DNA of 25,706 nt. Origin: an uncultured Dehalococcoidia bacterium. GTDB taxonomy: Bacteria > Chloroflexota > Dehalococcoidia > Dehalococcoidales > UBA3254. The position numbers were made by a program, and so were the translations under genes. The stretch lies in contig CAITCX010000517.1 of NCBI GenBank assembly GCA_903890885.1, positions 1 to 25,706 on the forward strand, written 5' to 3'. This document shows, one piece after another, positions 1 to 7,301 of this stretch. The first letter of the stretch is position 1, and each line of letters starts with the position of its first letter. The notes below the pieces were generated by a model, which had not been told where the DNA came from, did no database searches, and was given only the letters and a program-made list of their open reading frames with translations.

Positions 1-338
1 TAGCCGTACTCAAGATCGATGCCGGAAAATTACCTGTACTTAATATTGCCGATATATCTAAGGCCGCTGTTGGGGATTCGGTAGTGGCTGTGGGAAATTC
101 CAACGGCCAGGGAATCGTTGCCACCAACGGTATCATCAAACGCCTGGGAGTGCGGGGGAGGTATTATCGCAATATTATTGTGACAGACGCCCCTATTTAC
201 ACTGGCGATAGCGGTGGTGCACTGGTAAATATGGATGGTGAAATTATCGGCATTATCTTTGAAAAAGACCTGGAAGGCCTGGGTTATGCTATTAACATTC
301 AGGAAGCATTGCCGGTGATTCAGAGTTTGTCCCCATGA
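1..338 (+). CDS. HtrA/DegP-like trypsin-fold serine protease, 3' end only
   Basis: The reading frame is open from the left edge (first full codon at base 3) to TGA at 336-338, giving the last 111 residues of a gene that starts outside the window. The stretch VGDSVVAVGN, then TGDSGGALVN with the catalytic serine codon at 210-212, then GEIIGI and GYAINI is the C-terminal barrel of an S1C (HtrA/DegQ) protease, where GDSGG carries the nucleophile and the oxyanion hole. The protein stops about 40 residues after that serine, so there is no C-terminal PDZ domain; most HtrA proteins have one or two. Such proteases degrade or sense misfolded exported proteins outside the membrane. Whether this one is secreted or anchored cannot be judged, because the N-terminus is missing. 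The family call is firm; the exact subfamily is not. Confidence 0.88.
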   Translation, partial: AVLKIDAGKLPVLNIADISKAAVGDSVVAVGNSNGQGIVATNGIIKRLGVRGRYYRNIIVTDAPIYTGDSGGALVNMDGEIIGIIFEKDLEGLGYAINIQEALPVIQSLSP

Positions 339-400
339 TTTTCCTACCACCCAAAGCCTGCTCAGCCTCCTGGCAGGCCATAGCGAAAAAGTCAGGCGTA

Positions 401-910
401 TTATTTCTCCAAAGTTAGTTTTTCAATCCATTTAAATTGGTCAGGGTATTGGGCCAGCAAATCAGCCTTCCGGCCCGCTTCATAGTCCCTGAAGTCGAAA
501 CCGGGAGACATGGTTGTGCCCAGCAAAGCCAAACCACCGCCATGTTTGAGCATACTCCCCTGCCAGACTCCTGCCGGCACTATGGTCTGCACCTGGTGAC
601 CATTAGCCAGATCGGTGCCCATCACGATTTCTTGAAGATGCCCGTCAGGATAGAGGAGTACCATTTCCACCGGGTCACCCATATAGAAATGAAATATTTC
701 AGCAGTCGGCAAGCGGTGCAGCCTTGAACAGGTCTGCGGTGTCAGGAGATAGTAGATAGCTGTGCTTAAAGCCCTCTCACCACGACAGCCAGGGGGCAAA
801 GACCCGCTTTTAAGGATTTCTGCTGAACGATAAGTCTCCCGATAGTAACCTCCTTCGCTGGGATGGGGCTTCAAATCCAGTCTTTCGATGATTTCCTGTG
901 AGGTTAGCAT
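401..910 (-). CDS. Cupin_5 / DUF985 family protein
   Basis: This is a 169-residue cytoplasmic protein of the DUF985 (Cupin_5) family. The hallmarks are visible in order: LTSQEIIERLDLKPHPSEGG and YYRETYRS at the N-terminus, then TAIYYLL, then SRLHRLPTAEIFHFYMGDPV (the cupin strand with the potential metal-binding His), LLYPDG, and VPAGVWQGS followed by a GTTMSPGFDFRDYE C-terminal motif. The start at 910 is preferred over an in-frame ATG 10 codons upstream because AGGAGG sits 6-7 bases before it. It converges on the protease gene across a 62-bp gap. Family members have a cupin beta-barrel, but the reaction is not established for most of them, so no substrate is proposed. Confidence is high for the family and low for any function. 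Confidence 0.9.
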   Translation of the reverse strand: MLTSQEIIERLDLKPHPSEGGYYRETYRSAEILKSGSLPPGCRGERALSTAIYYLLTPQTCSRLHRLPTAEIFHFYMGDPVEMVLLYPDGHLQEIVMGTDLANGHQVQTIVPAGVWQGSMLKHGGGLALLGTTMSPGFDFRDYEAGRKADLLAQYPDQFKWIEKLTLEK

Positions 911-1345
911 GGCCGTCCTCCTTTTTCCATATTTTATCACAAGCCCCTTTTCACGGCAGCACTGCTATAATTGGCTGTTCACCCACATCTTTCAAAATAA
1001 ATAGTTCAAAGCTGAAAAATCCCGGAAGTACCAAATAGGCGGCCACGGCCAGCACCGCGGAGGTTTTGTTTTTGTGATTTTTACTTATTTGTAATCTTTT
1101 GTAACCATTTATTTCTTGTATTTTATCTGTTTTATGATAAACTTATAGAATTATTGACTATTATTGATTTATAATACTGTGGAAACGATGAAGATCTCTT
1201 TTCATTCGGTTACCTGGTTAACAATCTAACGGTGAAACCGATATTTTCAGGTCGGTTTCTTGTTTTTTATCAGCGGAAAAATGAGGTCTGAAAATGAACA
1301 GGCAGGGATAAATAAATAGTTTAGAGCAGGCCTTAAAAAGGAAAT
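911..1345. other. Intergenic region with possible decayed coding remnant
   Basis: No intact gene is seen here. On the minus strand one frame is open for about 63 codons, from about 1141 down to a TGA at 951-953. It ends in a hydrophobic run (SAVLAVAAYLVLPGFF) followed by FELFILKDVGEQPIIAVLP. That composition looks like the tail of a membrane protein, but there is no start codon with a ribosome site, so at best it is a remnant. The right part is AT-rich and holds a hairpin listed separately. No convincing -35/-10 pair was found. Confidence 0.3.
1234..1269 (+). terminator. Terminator-like hairpin with T-tract
   Basis: A perfect 8-bp stem, GAAACCGA (1234-1241) pairing with TCGGTTTC (1252-1259), has a 10-base loop and is followed by TTGTTTTTT. 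This has the shape of a rho-independent terminator on the plus strand. No plus-strand gene ends just upstream, so it would end a short transcript starting in the AT-rich region or act as an attenuator before the gene at 1346. I could not match the upstream sequence to a known riboswitch class. Confidence 0.45.
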
Positions 1346-1624
1346 GTGAAAAGTACGAAACTTAAAGGACCATTTATTCGAGTAAGGTCAATAAAAGCAT
1401 TATTGTTGATTTTTAGTCCGATAGTTAATTTCTTCAGCGCAGGTCTTTCTCATAAAAAGGTCTACGCCGTTTTTGTTGAGGTTTATCCCAATGTTGTCAC
1501 TACTGTTCCGATAAATGGCGCAGTGGTAGTTCCACTGAGCAGCGACATCGCCATTAAAATCGGCGAAGCCGTTAATATGGTTGGCTCATGGATCTCACTT
1601 TCGTGCGCTGGCAAGGGAGCCTGA
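1346..1624 (+). CDS. Small exported protein with a partial SbsA-like (Big_5) Ig domain
   Basis: This is a 92-residue product starting at GTG 1346, with AAAAGGAAA just upstream as a plausible ribosome site. Residues 17-41 form a hydrophobic signal-peptide-like segment ending near KVYA. What follows (VVTTVPINGAVVVPLSSDIAIKIGEAV, then GSWISLSC, positions about 1495-1612) matches the start of the SbsA-type Ig-like Big_5 domain, which typically reads V-S-P-x-G-A-x-x-V-P then I-x-F-S-E-P-V. A full Big_5 domain is about 100 residues; only its first half is present, so the gene is probably the truncated 5' end of a larger surface protein. The stop (1622-1624) abuts the ATG of the next reading frame at 1625, so the two would be translated from one transcript. 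Real expression is uncertain. Confidence 0.5.
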   Translation: MKSTKLKGPFIRVRSIKALLLIFSPIVNFFSAGLSHKKVYAVFVEVYPNVVTTVPINGAVVVPLSSDIAIKIGEAVNMVGSWISLSCAGKGA

Positions 1625-2666
1625 ATGAAAAAACAAGCCATTATCGTTGCTATACTGGCAATATTAACTGATGGGAATCTCGAGTATGCCAGTTATAGCC
1701 ATGGACAATGTGCCAAACCTAAAGAGAGAGCAAACCATTACGCTTTCTGCCTTATCTGATAATAGTACAGGTCCGCAGACATGGAACCTGCATTCGAAAG
1801 CGGTTTTCGGCGGATATGTAATGGATCAGGCCAACAATTCCGCCAACAAAGGAGAGGTTAAACTGGTCACGATAGCAGGCGGCGCCAGCACAATGTGGAT
1901 TTCAGACCAGGCTTTCCTTAGCGATACCCAGTACTTAGGCGGAGTATGGCACATATTGATATATTCTCTCAGCGACTGGGGGAAATATGGGAGCCTGTGC
2001 AGGGTTGATGTGGGAACCTGAAATGGGATGACCTTTAAAGCATTCACACTGAGTTCTGTGGGAACCATCTACAGTCTTTCTTCAGTCAGACAAACGCTAG
2101 GGCAGACGACTGCCGGCATTGTCTATGCCGGCGAATACCTGGCGATTCAAGTCTCCAATAGAGATACCATACCACACGAATTATATACAGCCGAAAACGG
2201 AAGCGGTTCCTATGCCTCTGGATTGATAGGCGGCACCATCACCAATCCATCTACACAAAGCTTAACAACGTCTAAGACTTTGCCCTCTACCGTATCTACA
2301 GCTGCACCTCCGGTTCCTGTCATGCCTGTTCCAGGTGGGTCGGCAGCGGTACCTTCAAATAATATACCGACTGTGCCTGCAGCCTCTACTGTCGACAAAC
2401 CAAATACGAAAACCCCACCCAAAAACGCAGCATCAAAAACCCAATTCTCTGTCATCATGGGAATCCTGGGGGTTGGACTGGCGATGATGATCACGTTCGT
2501 ATTATATATAGCCGAAATCACAACTAATAGAATTGCTGGTTTGAACAAGGGGTGTAATCGTCTTGATTGTGCCCGTTACTGGAGCTTGCGCTGCAACACA
2601 ACAGACAATTGTGAAGAGCGGGATTGCAAAAGGTGGCATAGGAAGGATTTGCAAAACTCCGCCTAA
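1625..2666 (+). pseudogene. Broken exported protein gene (frameshift plus in-frame TGA), C-terminal membrane anchor
   Basis: ATG 1625 follows AAGGGAG at good spacing and opens a signal peptide (MKKQAIIVAILAIL) that quickly runs off frame. Removing one A at 1666-1667 joins it to the frame starting at 1671 and gives a continuous signal peptide ending MPVIAMDN. That frame then meets TGA at 2019-2021 and continues open to 2666. Across the stop, the residues (ISDQAFLSDTQYLGGVW, then CRVDVGT, stop, NGMTFKAF, then GEYLAIQVSNRD) match the C-terminal region of the neighbouring LRR protein (GEWKVVFY, INIGEYGPAG, GNYLGITITNHD). The TGA therefore probably replaced a sense codon such as TGG. A Pro/Thr-rich linker (about 2240-2440) and one membrane span (about 2450-2510) follow. 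This looks like a genuine pseudogene, or two sequencing errors in one gene. Function was presumably as a cell-surface protein. Confidence 0.65.
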
Positions 2667-2793
2667 AGGAGACCTTGGGGACGTGGTGTCTGAACTAATA
2701 TTCAAAATGATTATATTTGTTTTCGGCATACTCACAGGAAACCAGTCTCCTCAATCTTCAGCAGTCGCAGTGGCTTTTACCTTAGTTTGCTAA
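2563..2793 (+). CDS. Hypothetical small protein (uncertain)
   Basis: This is an open frame of 76 codons from TTG 2563, with AAGGGG about 10 bases upstream. It overlaps the end of the broken gene in another frame. It contains a Gly/Lys-rich middle and one hydrophobic stretch (LIFKMIIFVFGILTG) that could span a membrane. I recognise no family. Its last part (after about 2757) coincides with a scrap of a beta-propeller gene on the opposite strand, so the frame may be accidental. Confidence 0.22.
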   Translation: MIVPVTGACAATQQTIVKSGIAKGGIGRICKTPPKGDLGDVVSELIFKMIIFVFGILTGNQSPQSSAVAVAFTLVC

Positions 2794-2822
2794 AGTTATT
2801 GCTGCCACAGTATGCCGCCTGG
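2757..2822 (-). pseudogene. 3'-end remnant of a second beta-propeller gene
   Basis: About 65 bp here closely match 7279-7344, the end and downstream flank of the intact propeller lipoprotein gene. Both share CAGCAGTCGCAGT, then GCTTTTAC, TAGTTTGCTAA (CAGTTTGCTAA in the other) and TATTGCTGCCACAGT. Read on the minus strand it still encodes YCGSNNFSKLR plus stop, against NCGSNSVSKLK plus stop in the intact gene. Similarity ends after about 14 codons. It is the leftover of a duplicated or deleted paralogue. Confidence 0.65.
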
Positions 2823-3088
2823 CCAGAACCACTCTCCGCTGAATCTTCAGAATATTCTCGACTCTACGGACAGTCCAGAGGGTGTATTCCCATCCGGTGT
2901 AACCCAATTTGTCCACAGTAAAACGGCAAAGTAAAAGCCCGGTTAAACACCGGGGTTGGAAAACCACATACTTGTTCAGCAAAACAATATAATGTAAAAG
3001 GTATATCAGCACTTTTAAAAACAAAAATGTTCGAGGTCCTATCAATTTGAGTGATATGGGAAATCCCGGATTATACAGGAGGCGGGGT

Positions 3089-6000
3089 ATGAAACGGCTG
3101 GTATCATCTGGTACTCCCGGTATTATTTTGAAAGTGGTCCTCACAGTATTGTTTTGTTTATCAACATTTGGAATCAAAACATTCGATGCACAGGCTTTCA
3201 GCGGAGAGGGAGGAGTCTATTTCCCGGACGCTAATTTGCGTGCCGCCATCAACGATGCCCTGGGAAGAGAACGTTCGCACAGCGTAATCCCGGCAGACCT
3301 GGAATCCTTAACTTATCTCTATGCAGCCGGTTATGGTGTTGCTGACCTCGAAGGGCTGCAATATGGTATTAATCTCGATCGTCTGTCTCTGGGCCATAAC
3401 CCGATCACCAACATCGAGATTTTACACCATTTAACCGATCTTAAAGAACTTTCTCTGGGTAATACCAGTGTCAGCGATTACTCACCTTTATCTTACCTGA
3501 CCAACCTCTCGGTGCTGGGTCTGAACGGCGCCAATATCAGTAATATTTCTTTTCTTGATAACCTGAACGGCCTGACCATGCTATCGATTAACAATAGTAA
3601 TCTCAGCAATCTCGGTCCGCTGGAGGACATGGAATATTTAAGCTACTTAAATCTGGCTGACAATAAAATTAGCAGTATTGAATCCTTGCGAGGCCTACCC
3701 AGATTAAAGGAGCTTGACCTGATCGGTAACCAGGTCAGCAGTATCTCGGCCCTGGAAGACGTCCCCACTCTCGAAACACTCTGGCTCTATTTTAATCAGA
3801 TTACCTCGATTGCCCCTCTGGAGAATTGCCATAACCTGTACGCAATCTGGGCGGATTTCAATCAGATAACCAGTCTGGAACCCATCACCGGATTAACATC
3901 TCTGGTGAACGCGTCCTTCGCCAGAAACCAGATCGAACACATTCCTGATTTATCTGAGTTGACCAGCTTGCAGAGGCTGGATCTTTTCGGGAACAATATC
4001 GCTGGTTTTTGGCTGGATACTCAGTTTCCCGAACACCTGAAAATATTAAACCTGAGCAGTAACCCCTTAGGCACGTTTAGTTTTATTTATGGAATCGCAG
4101 CCCTTCATCTTGACAGCGTAGAAGTCATGGGTCTCGCGAACTGCGGGTTGACCAGCGGGTTCGACATCGATGAGCTGCCTGATGTTAAAGAAATATATCT
4201 TTCCGGCAATCAATTGGAGAGTGATGATTTATATGCCCTGGTCGGTGGCCAAAGCAGTCCTATAGACCCGCCCCCGATAAATACCATGGATGTTGCGGAT
4301 AACCTGATAGATAGCATCTCGACTTTGGCCAACTGGACTCGTATAACCTCCGGTGGTGTTTTAAATGTCTCCTCTAATTTCCTGGATATTACCCCGGGAT
4401 CAGATGATATGGCTGACATTAATGTTTTAAAAAACAGGGGAGTTAGCGTAACCTATGACCCGCAGAAAGTACTCCTGGACCTGCCGGATGATAATCTGGA
4501 AGCGGCTGTCAAGGCGGCCTTGCATAGGTCGCTGGGATACATCCTGACTTCGGATTTTAATGCCCTGACATATTTAGCTGCCAACAATGCCAATATTACT
4601 AACCTTTCCGGTCTGGAAAAATTCCCTAACCTGCAAACCCTGGTTCTTGCCAATAATCAGATCAGCGATATCTCGCCTTTAACAGGCTTGACCAAATTGA
4701 TGTACCTTTATCTAAATGATAATCAGATCGTCAATATTCCGTCTTTATCCGGTTTGACCAAATTATATTCCGTGACGCTGGCCAATAACCAGATCGAAAA
4801 TATCACAGCTCTCGCGGGTCTGCCCAACCTCTATTTCCTGTACCTGGATAATAACCATGTTAATCAGATTTCTGCTTTATCCGGTCTGACCAAACTGATA
4901 TACCTTGGACTGTCCGGCAATACTATCGAAGATATTTCGGTTTTAGCGAGTATGACCAATTTGCAGGCGGTTTACCTGGATTCCAACCGGATCAGTAATA
5001 TTTCCGCTTTAACCAGCCTGTTAAACTTGCAGAGTATCAGGCTCTCGGCCAATCTTGTCAGTGACCTGTCACCTCTGAACAACAAAACCACTTTATATAA
5101 TCTGGAACTGGATTCAAACCCTGTTACCGATATTCATTATCTCTCCACCCTGAGTAATCTCAGCAGTCTTAAACTGTGTTCGGATAATATCGATGATAGT
5201 GATCTATCATTTCTCGTGGGTTTGGGCAGTTTAAGCGAATTATATCTTAATTCCAACCAGATCACCGATATTTCCCAGCTAGCCGGTATGGAAAATTTGT
5301 ATTATCTGGCAATAGTCCATAATCATCTGGATATCAGCGCTGGTTCGGCGACAATGAATGATGTTGCTCAAATCCTGGATCGTGGCGGCACCGTACTTTA
5401 TTACCCGCAGCAAACTGAGGTAGTTTCTTTAGGTATTGATCCGCCGGTAGTGGCAGGTCTACCAGTTGAGGATGAAGTAATACTTAAAGCAGTGGGGACT
5501 TATGCCGATGGTTCGCAGGTTGACCTTTCCACCCAGGTCGCCTGGGTAAGTTCGAATAATGCCGTCGCCTGGGTCGGTAGTTATGGGGTCGTCACTGGAG
5601 CAGCCACTGGAATCGCCGTAATTACTGCCTCTTTACCTGGAGGGCTCAGCGCAGATGTTGATGTCACTGTAATACCTCCCGTCCATCTGGCCATACTGAT
5701 TCCTGCAGGGCCGGATGATAGTCCGACCATTCTGCCCGATGAGAGTATAGACCTTCTAATGCAGTACCCAGCTCAAGATGATGTAACCTTTGCGGCAGGC
5801 GAATGGAAAGTAGTATTCTATGCGGATTATTATGAAGAAGACTACACACAGGTCTTCGGCATTAATATTGGAGAATATGGACCGGCAGGCGAAGTATTAG
5901 GAAAAAGCGCGTATCAGCAGCCAGGTTTAAGTATGATTCAATCTTTAAACTCTGTAAACTCTTACCCTCTGACGTTTTATATCGATCGTGAAGGCTTTAC

Positions 6001-6232
6001 GGTACATCAGGGAAATTATCTGGGCATAACTATTACTAACCATGACCAGCATGGCAATAGCCACGTAATTTTCGGAGGCCATGATTCCTATTTAAAACCG
6101 CCTTCAGGTTCCCCTTCATTTCCGGTTCCTGAACTACCGGCTGGTATTTTGCTGGGAATAGGAATTGTGGGGTTGCGTGTCTATGCGTTATTAAGAAGGA
6201 GTAAAACTGCTAACAAAGCCATAATCCCATAA
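3089..6232 (+). CDS. Large exported leucine-rich-repeat protein with Big_2 domain and C-terminal anchor
   Basis: This is a 1047-residue surface protein. ATG 3089 is chosen over the in-frame TTG at 3047 because AGGAGG (3077-3082) lies 6 bases before it. A signal peptide (hydrophobic LKVVLTVLFCLSTFGI, cut near FDAQA) leads into an internalin/SDS22-type module: a cap with FPDANLRAAINDAL near residue 46, then 22-residue repeats to about 395. A second, similar module begins near residue 463 (LPDDNLEAAVKAAL) with repeats to about 750. Both end in alike caps (NFLDITPGSDDM and NHLDISAGSATM). Then come a bacterial Ig-like Big_2 domain (about 777-860), a beta-rich domain shared with the pseudogene at 1625, and a tail PVPELP, hydrophobic span, RR resembling a PEP/PEF-CTERM sorting signal. 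LRR surface proteins usually mediate binding; the partner here is unknown. A TATAAT at 2988-2993 could be its -10. Confidence 0.92.
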   Translation: MKRLVSSGTPGIILKVVLTVLFCLSTFGIKTFDAQAFSGEGGVYFPDANLRAAINDALGRERSHSVIPADLESLTYLYAAGYGVADLEGLQYGINLDRLSLGHNPITNIEILHHLTDLKELSLGNTSVSDYSPLSYLTNLSVLGLNGANISNISFLDNLNGLTMLSINNSNLSNLGPLEDMEYLSYLNLADNKISSIESLRGLPRLKELDLIGNQVSSISALEDVPTLETLWLYFNQITSIAPLENCHNLYAIWADFNQITSLEPITGLTSLVNASFARNQIEHIPDLSELTSLQRLDLFGNNIAGFWLDTQFPEHLKILNLSSNPLGTFSFIYGIAALHLDSVEVMGLANCGLTSGFDIDELPDVKEIYLSGNQLESDDLYALVGGQSSPIDPPPINTMDVADNLIDSISTLANWTRITSGGVLNVSSNFLDITPGSDDMADINVLKNRGVSVTYDPQKVLLDLPDDNLEAAVKAALHRSLGYILTSDFNALTYLAANNANITNLSGLEKFPNLQTLVLANNQISDISPLTGLTKLMYLYLNDNQIVNIPSLSGLTKLYSVTLANNQIENITALAGLPNLYFLYLDNNHVNQISALSGLTKLIYLGLSGNTIEDISVLASMTNLQAVYLDSNRISNISALTSLLNLQSIRLSANLVSDLSPLNNKTTLYNLELDSNPVTDIHYLSTLSNLSSLKLCSDNIDDSDLSFLVGLGSLSELYLNSNQITDISQLAGMENLYYLAIVHNHLDISAGSATMNDVAQILDRGGTVLYYPQQTEVVSLGIDPPVVAGLPVEDEVILKAVGTYADGSQVDLSTQVAWVSSNNAVAWVGSYGVVTGAATGIAVITASLPGGLSADVDVTVIPPVHLAILIPAGPDDSPTILPDESIDLLMQYPAQDDVTFAAGEWKVVFYADYYEEDYTQVFGINIGEYGPAGEVLGKSAYQQPGLSMIQSLNSVNSYPLTFYIDREGFTVHQGNYLGITITNHDQHGNSHVIFGGHDSYLKPPSGSPSFPVPELPAGILLGIGIVGLRVYALLRRSKTANKAIIP

Positions 6233-6337
6233 GTTTTCAACCGCAGATGAAGAGTACTCAGAAGAGGCGTCGGAATAGCTCTCTAAAGGGATAAAAATCG
6301 TTGAGGGTATATTTGTGCATTGTTGATAGGTTCAGCT

Positions 6338-6343
6338 TATAAT
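6338..6343 (+). promoter_or_regulatory. Probable -10 box of the SIMPL lipoprotein gene
   Basis: A perfect TATAAT lies 35-40 bases before the chosen start; the best upstream -35 (TTGTGC at 6313-6318) is weak and 19 bases away. A transcript starting near 6350 would exclude the more upstream in-frame ATGs at 6342 and probably 6354, which supports the downstream start. Confidence 0.4.
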
Positions 6344-6377
6344 GTACGGTAATATGCAGTATTTGAGGAGGATGTCA

Positions 6378-7142
6378 TTGAAGTGTCGGCTTGTACCTGT
6401 CATAGCTATTATTGCCCTTTTGATGATGATGGGAGTGGGGTGTGGAACCTCTGCCAATTCAACACGGCAGCCTCGTAGCGTCACCGTGACTGGCAGTGCC
6501 GATGTGATGGTGGTGCCCGATGAGGTCGTGTTCTCCGTGGGCGTCGAAACCAGCGACTTAGTGCTGACCAGGGCCAAGAATGACAACGATGTCATTATCA
6601 AGAAAGTGCTTGCTCAAGCGCAAAGCCTGGGCGTAGAAGAGAAATACATTCAGACAGACTACATAAGCATCGAACCGCGCTACCAGGATGCTTATCTGAA
6701 GGACGGATATCAGAAGCGGGAACTTGTTGGCTACTTTGTAAGCCAGAACATTGCCTTCACTCTTAAGGATGTATCCAGATTCGAGGCCCTATACAGTACC
6801 ATTCTGGAAAGTGGTGTGAACCATGTCTACGGCATCGAATTCCGCACCACAGAACTGCGCAAGTACCGTGACCAGGGACGTGCCATGGCCATTCAGGCTG
6901 CCCGTGAAAAAGCTGAAAGTTTGGCAAAAGAGATGGGACAGACCGTCGGCGTCCCTCTTTCTATTAATGAAAACAGCAACTGGGGATACCGCTCCTACTC
7001 ATGGTGGGGAGCGTCCTCCGCAATGTCGCAGAATGTTATTCAGAATGCCCCTTCGCAAGGTATATCAGATGGCGGCAGCACTATGGCCTTAGGCCAGATT
7101 GCTGTCAATGCAAGTGTGAGCGTTACTTTTGAACTGAAGTGA
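6378..7142 (+). CDS. SIMPL domain (DUF541) probable lipoprotein
   Basis: The product has 254 residues if translation begins at TTG 6378, which has AGGAGG (6366-6371) exactly 6 bases upstream. The in-frame ATG at 6372 touches that site with no spacing and is unlikely. The N-terminus (KCRLVPVIAIIALLMMMGVGC) is a signal peptide whose Cys could be lipidated, although the -3 residue is Gly rather than the usual Leu, so the lipobox is imperfect. SIMPL/DUF541 features follow: SVTVTGSADVMVVPDEVVFS, paired VETSD, then TDYISIEPRY, GYFVSQNIAFTLKDV, and the typical ALYSTILESGVNHVYGIEF and AREKAESLAKEMG helix. The C-terminus returns to VSVTFELK. Family members are envelope proteins (for example, periplasmic or cell-surface) of poorly known role, some linked to stress. 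It stands alone and converges on the propeller gene. Confidence 0.87.
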   Translation: MKCRLVPVIAIIALLMMMGVGCGTSANSTRQPRSVTVTGSADVMVVPDEVVFSVGVETSDLVLTRAKNDNDVIIKKVLAQAQSLGVEEKYIQTDYISIEPRYQDAYLKDGYQKRELVGYFVSQNIAFTLKDVSRFEALYSTILESGVNHVYGIEFRTTELRKYRDQGRAMAIQAAREKAESLAKEMGQTVGVPLSINENSNWGYRSYSWWGASSAMSQNVIQNAPSQGISDGGSTMALGQIAVNASVSVTFELK

Positions 7143-7301
7143 CTATCGCGGTAACCAGCGTTCCCGGCCGGTTTCCCTTTGGCCTTACCCATCACTATGC
7201 CCCCGCTAAAGCCTTTCCTTTGCCCTCTATTTAGCTAAACCTGCTGCTGAACACTGCCGGGTTGAATGACTTTGCCTCTCCTCCAGCAGTCGCAGTCGCT
7301 T

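Noticed and set aside
1154..1175. TTGACT and TATAAT as a promoter for 1346
   Set aside because: The spacing is only 10 bases, too short for a sigma-70-type promoter.
1190..1270. Possible riboswitch before the gene at 1346
   Set aside because: Only the terminal hairpin is convincing; no conserved aptamer core was recognised.
2019..2021. TGA read as Trp or selenocysteine
   Set aside because: TGA ends several intact genes here (for example 338, 7142), and the same gene carries a frameshift, so decay is the simpler reading; no selenocysteine-type hairpin was seen after it.
2782..3177. 131-codon minus-strand open frame with hydrophobic residues
   Set aside because: It overlaps the LRR gene start on the opposite strand, lacks a ribosome site, and its tail is explained by the propeller-gene scrap.
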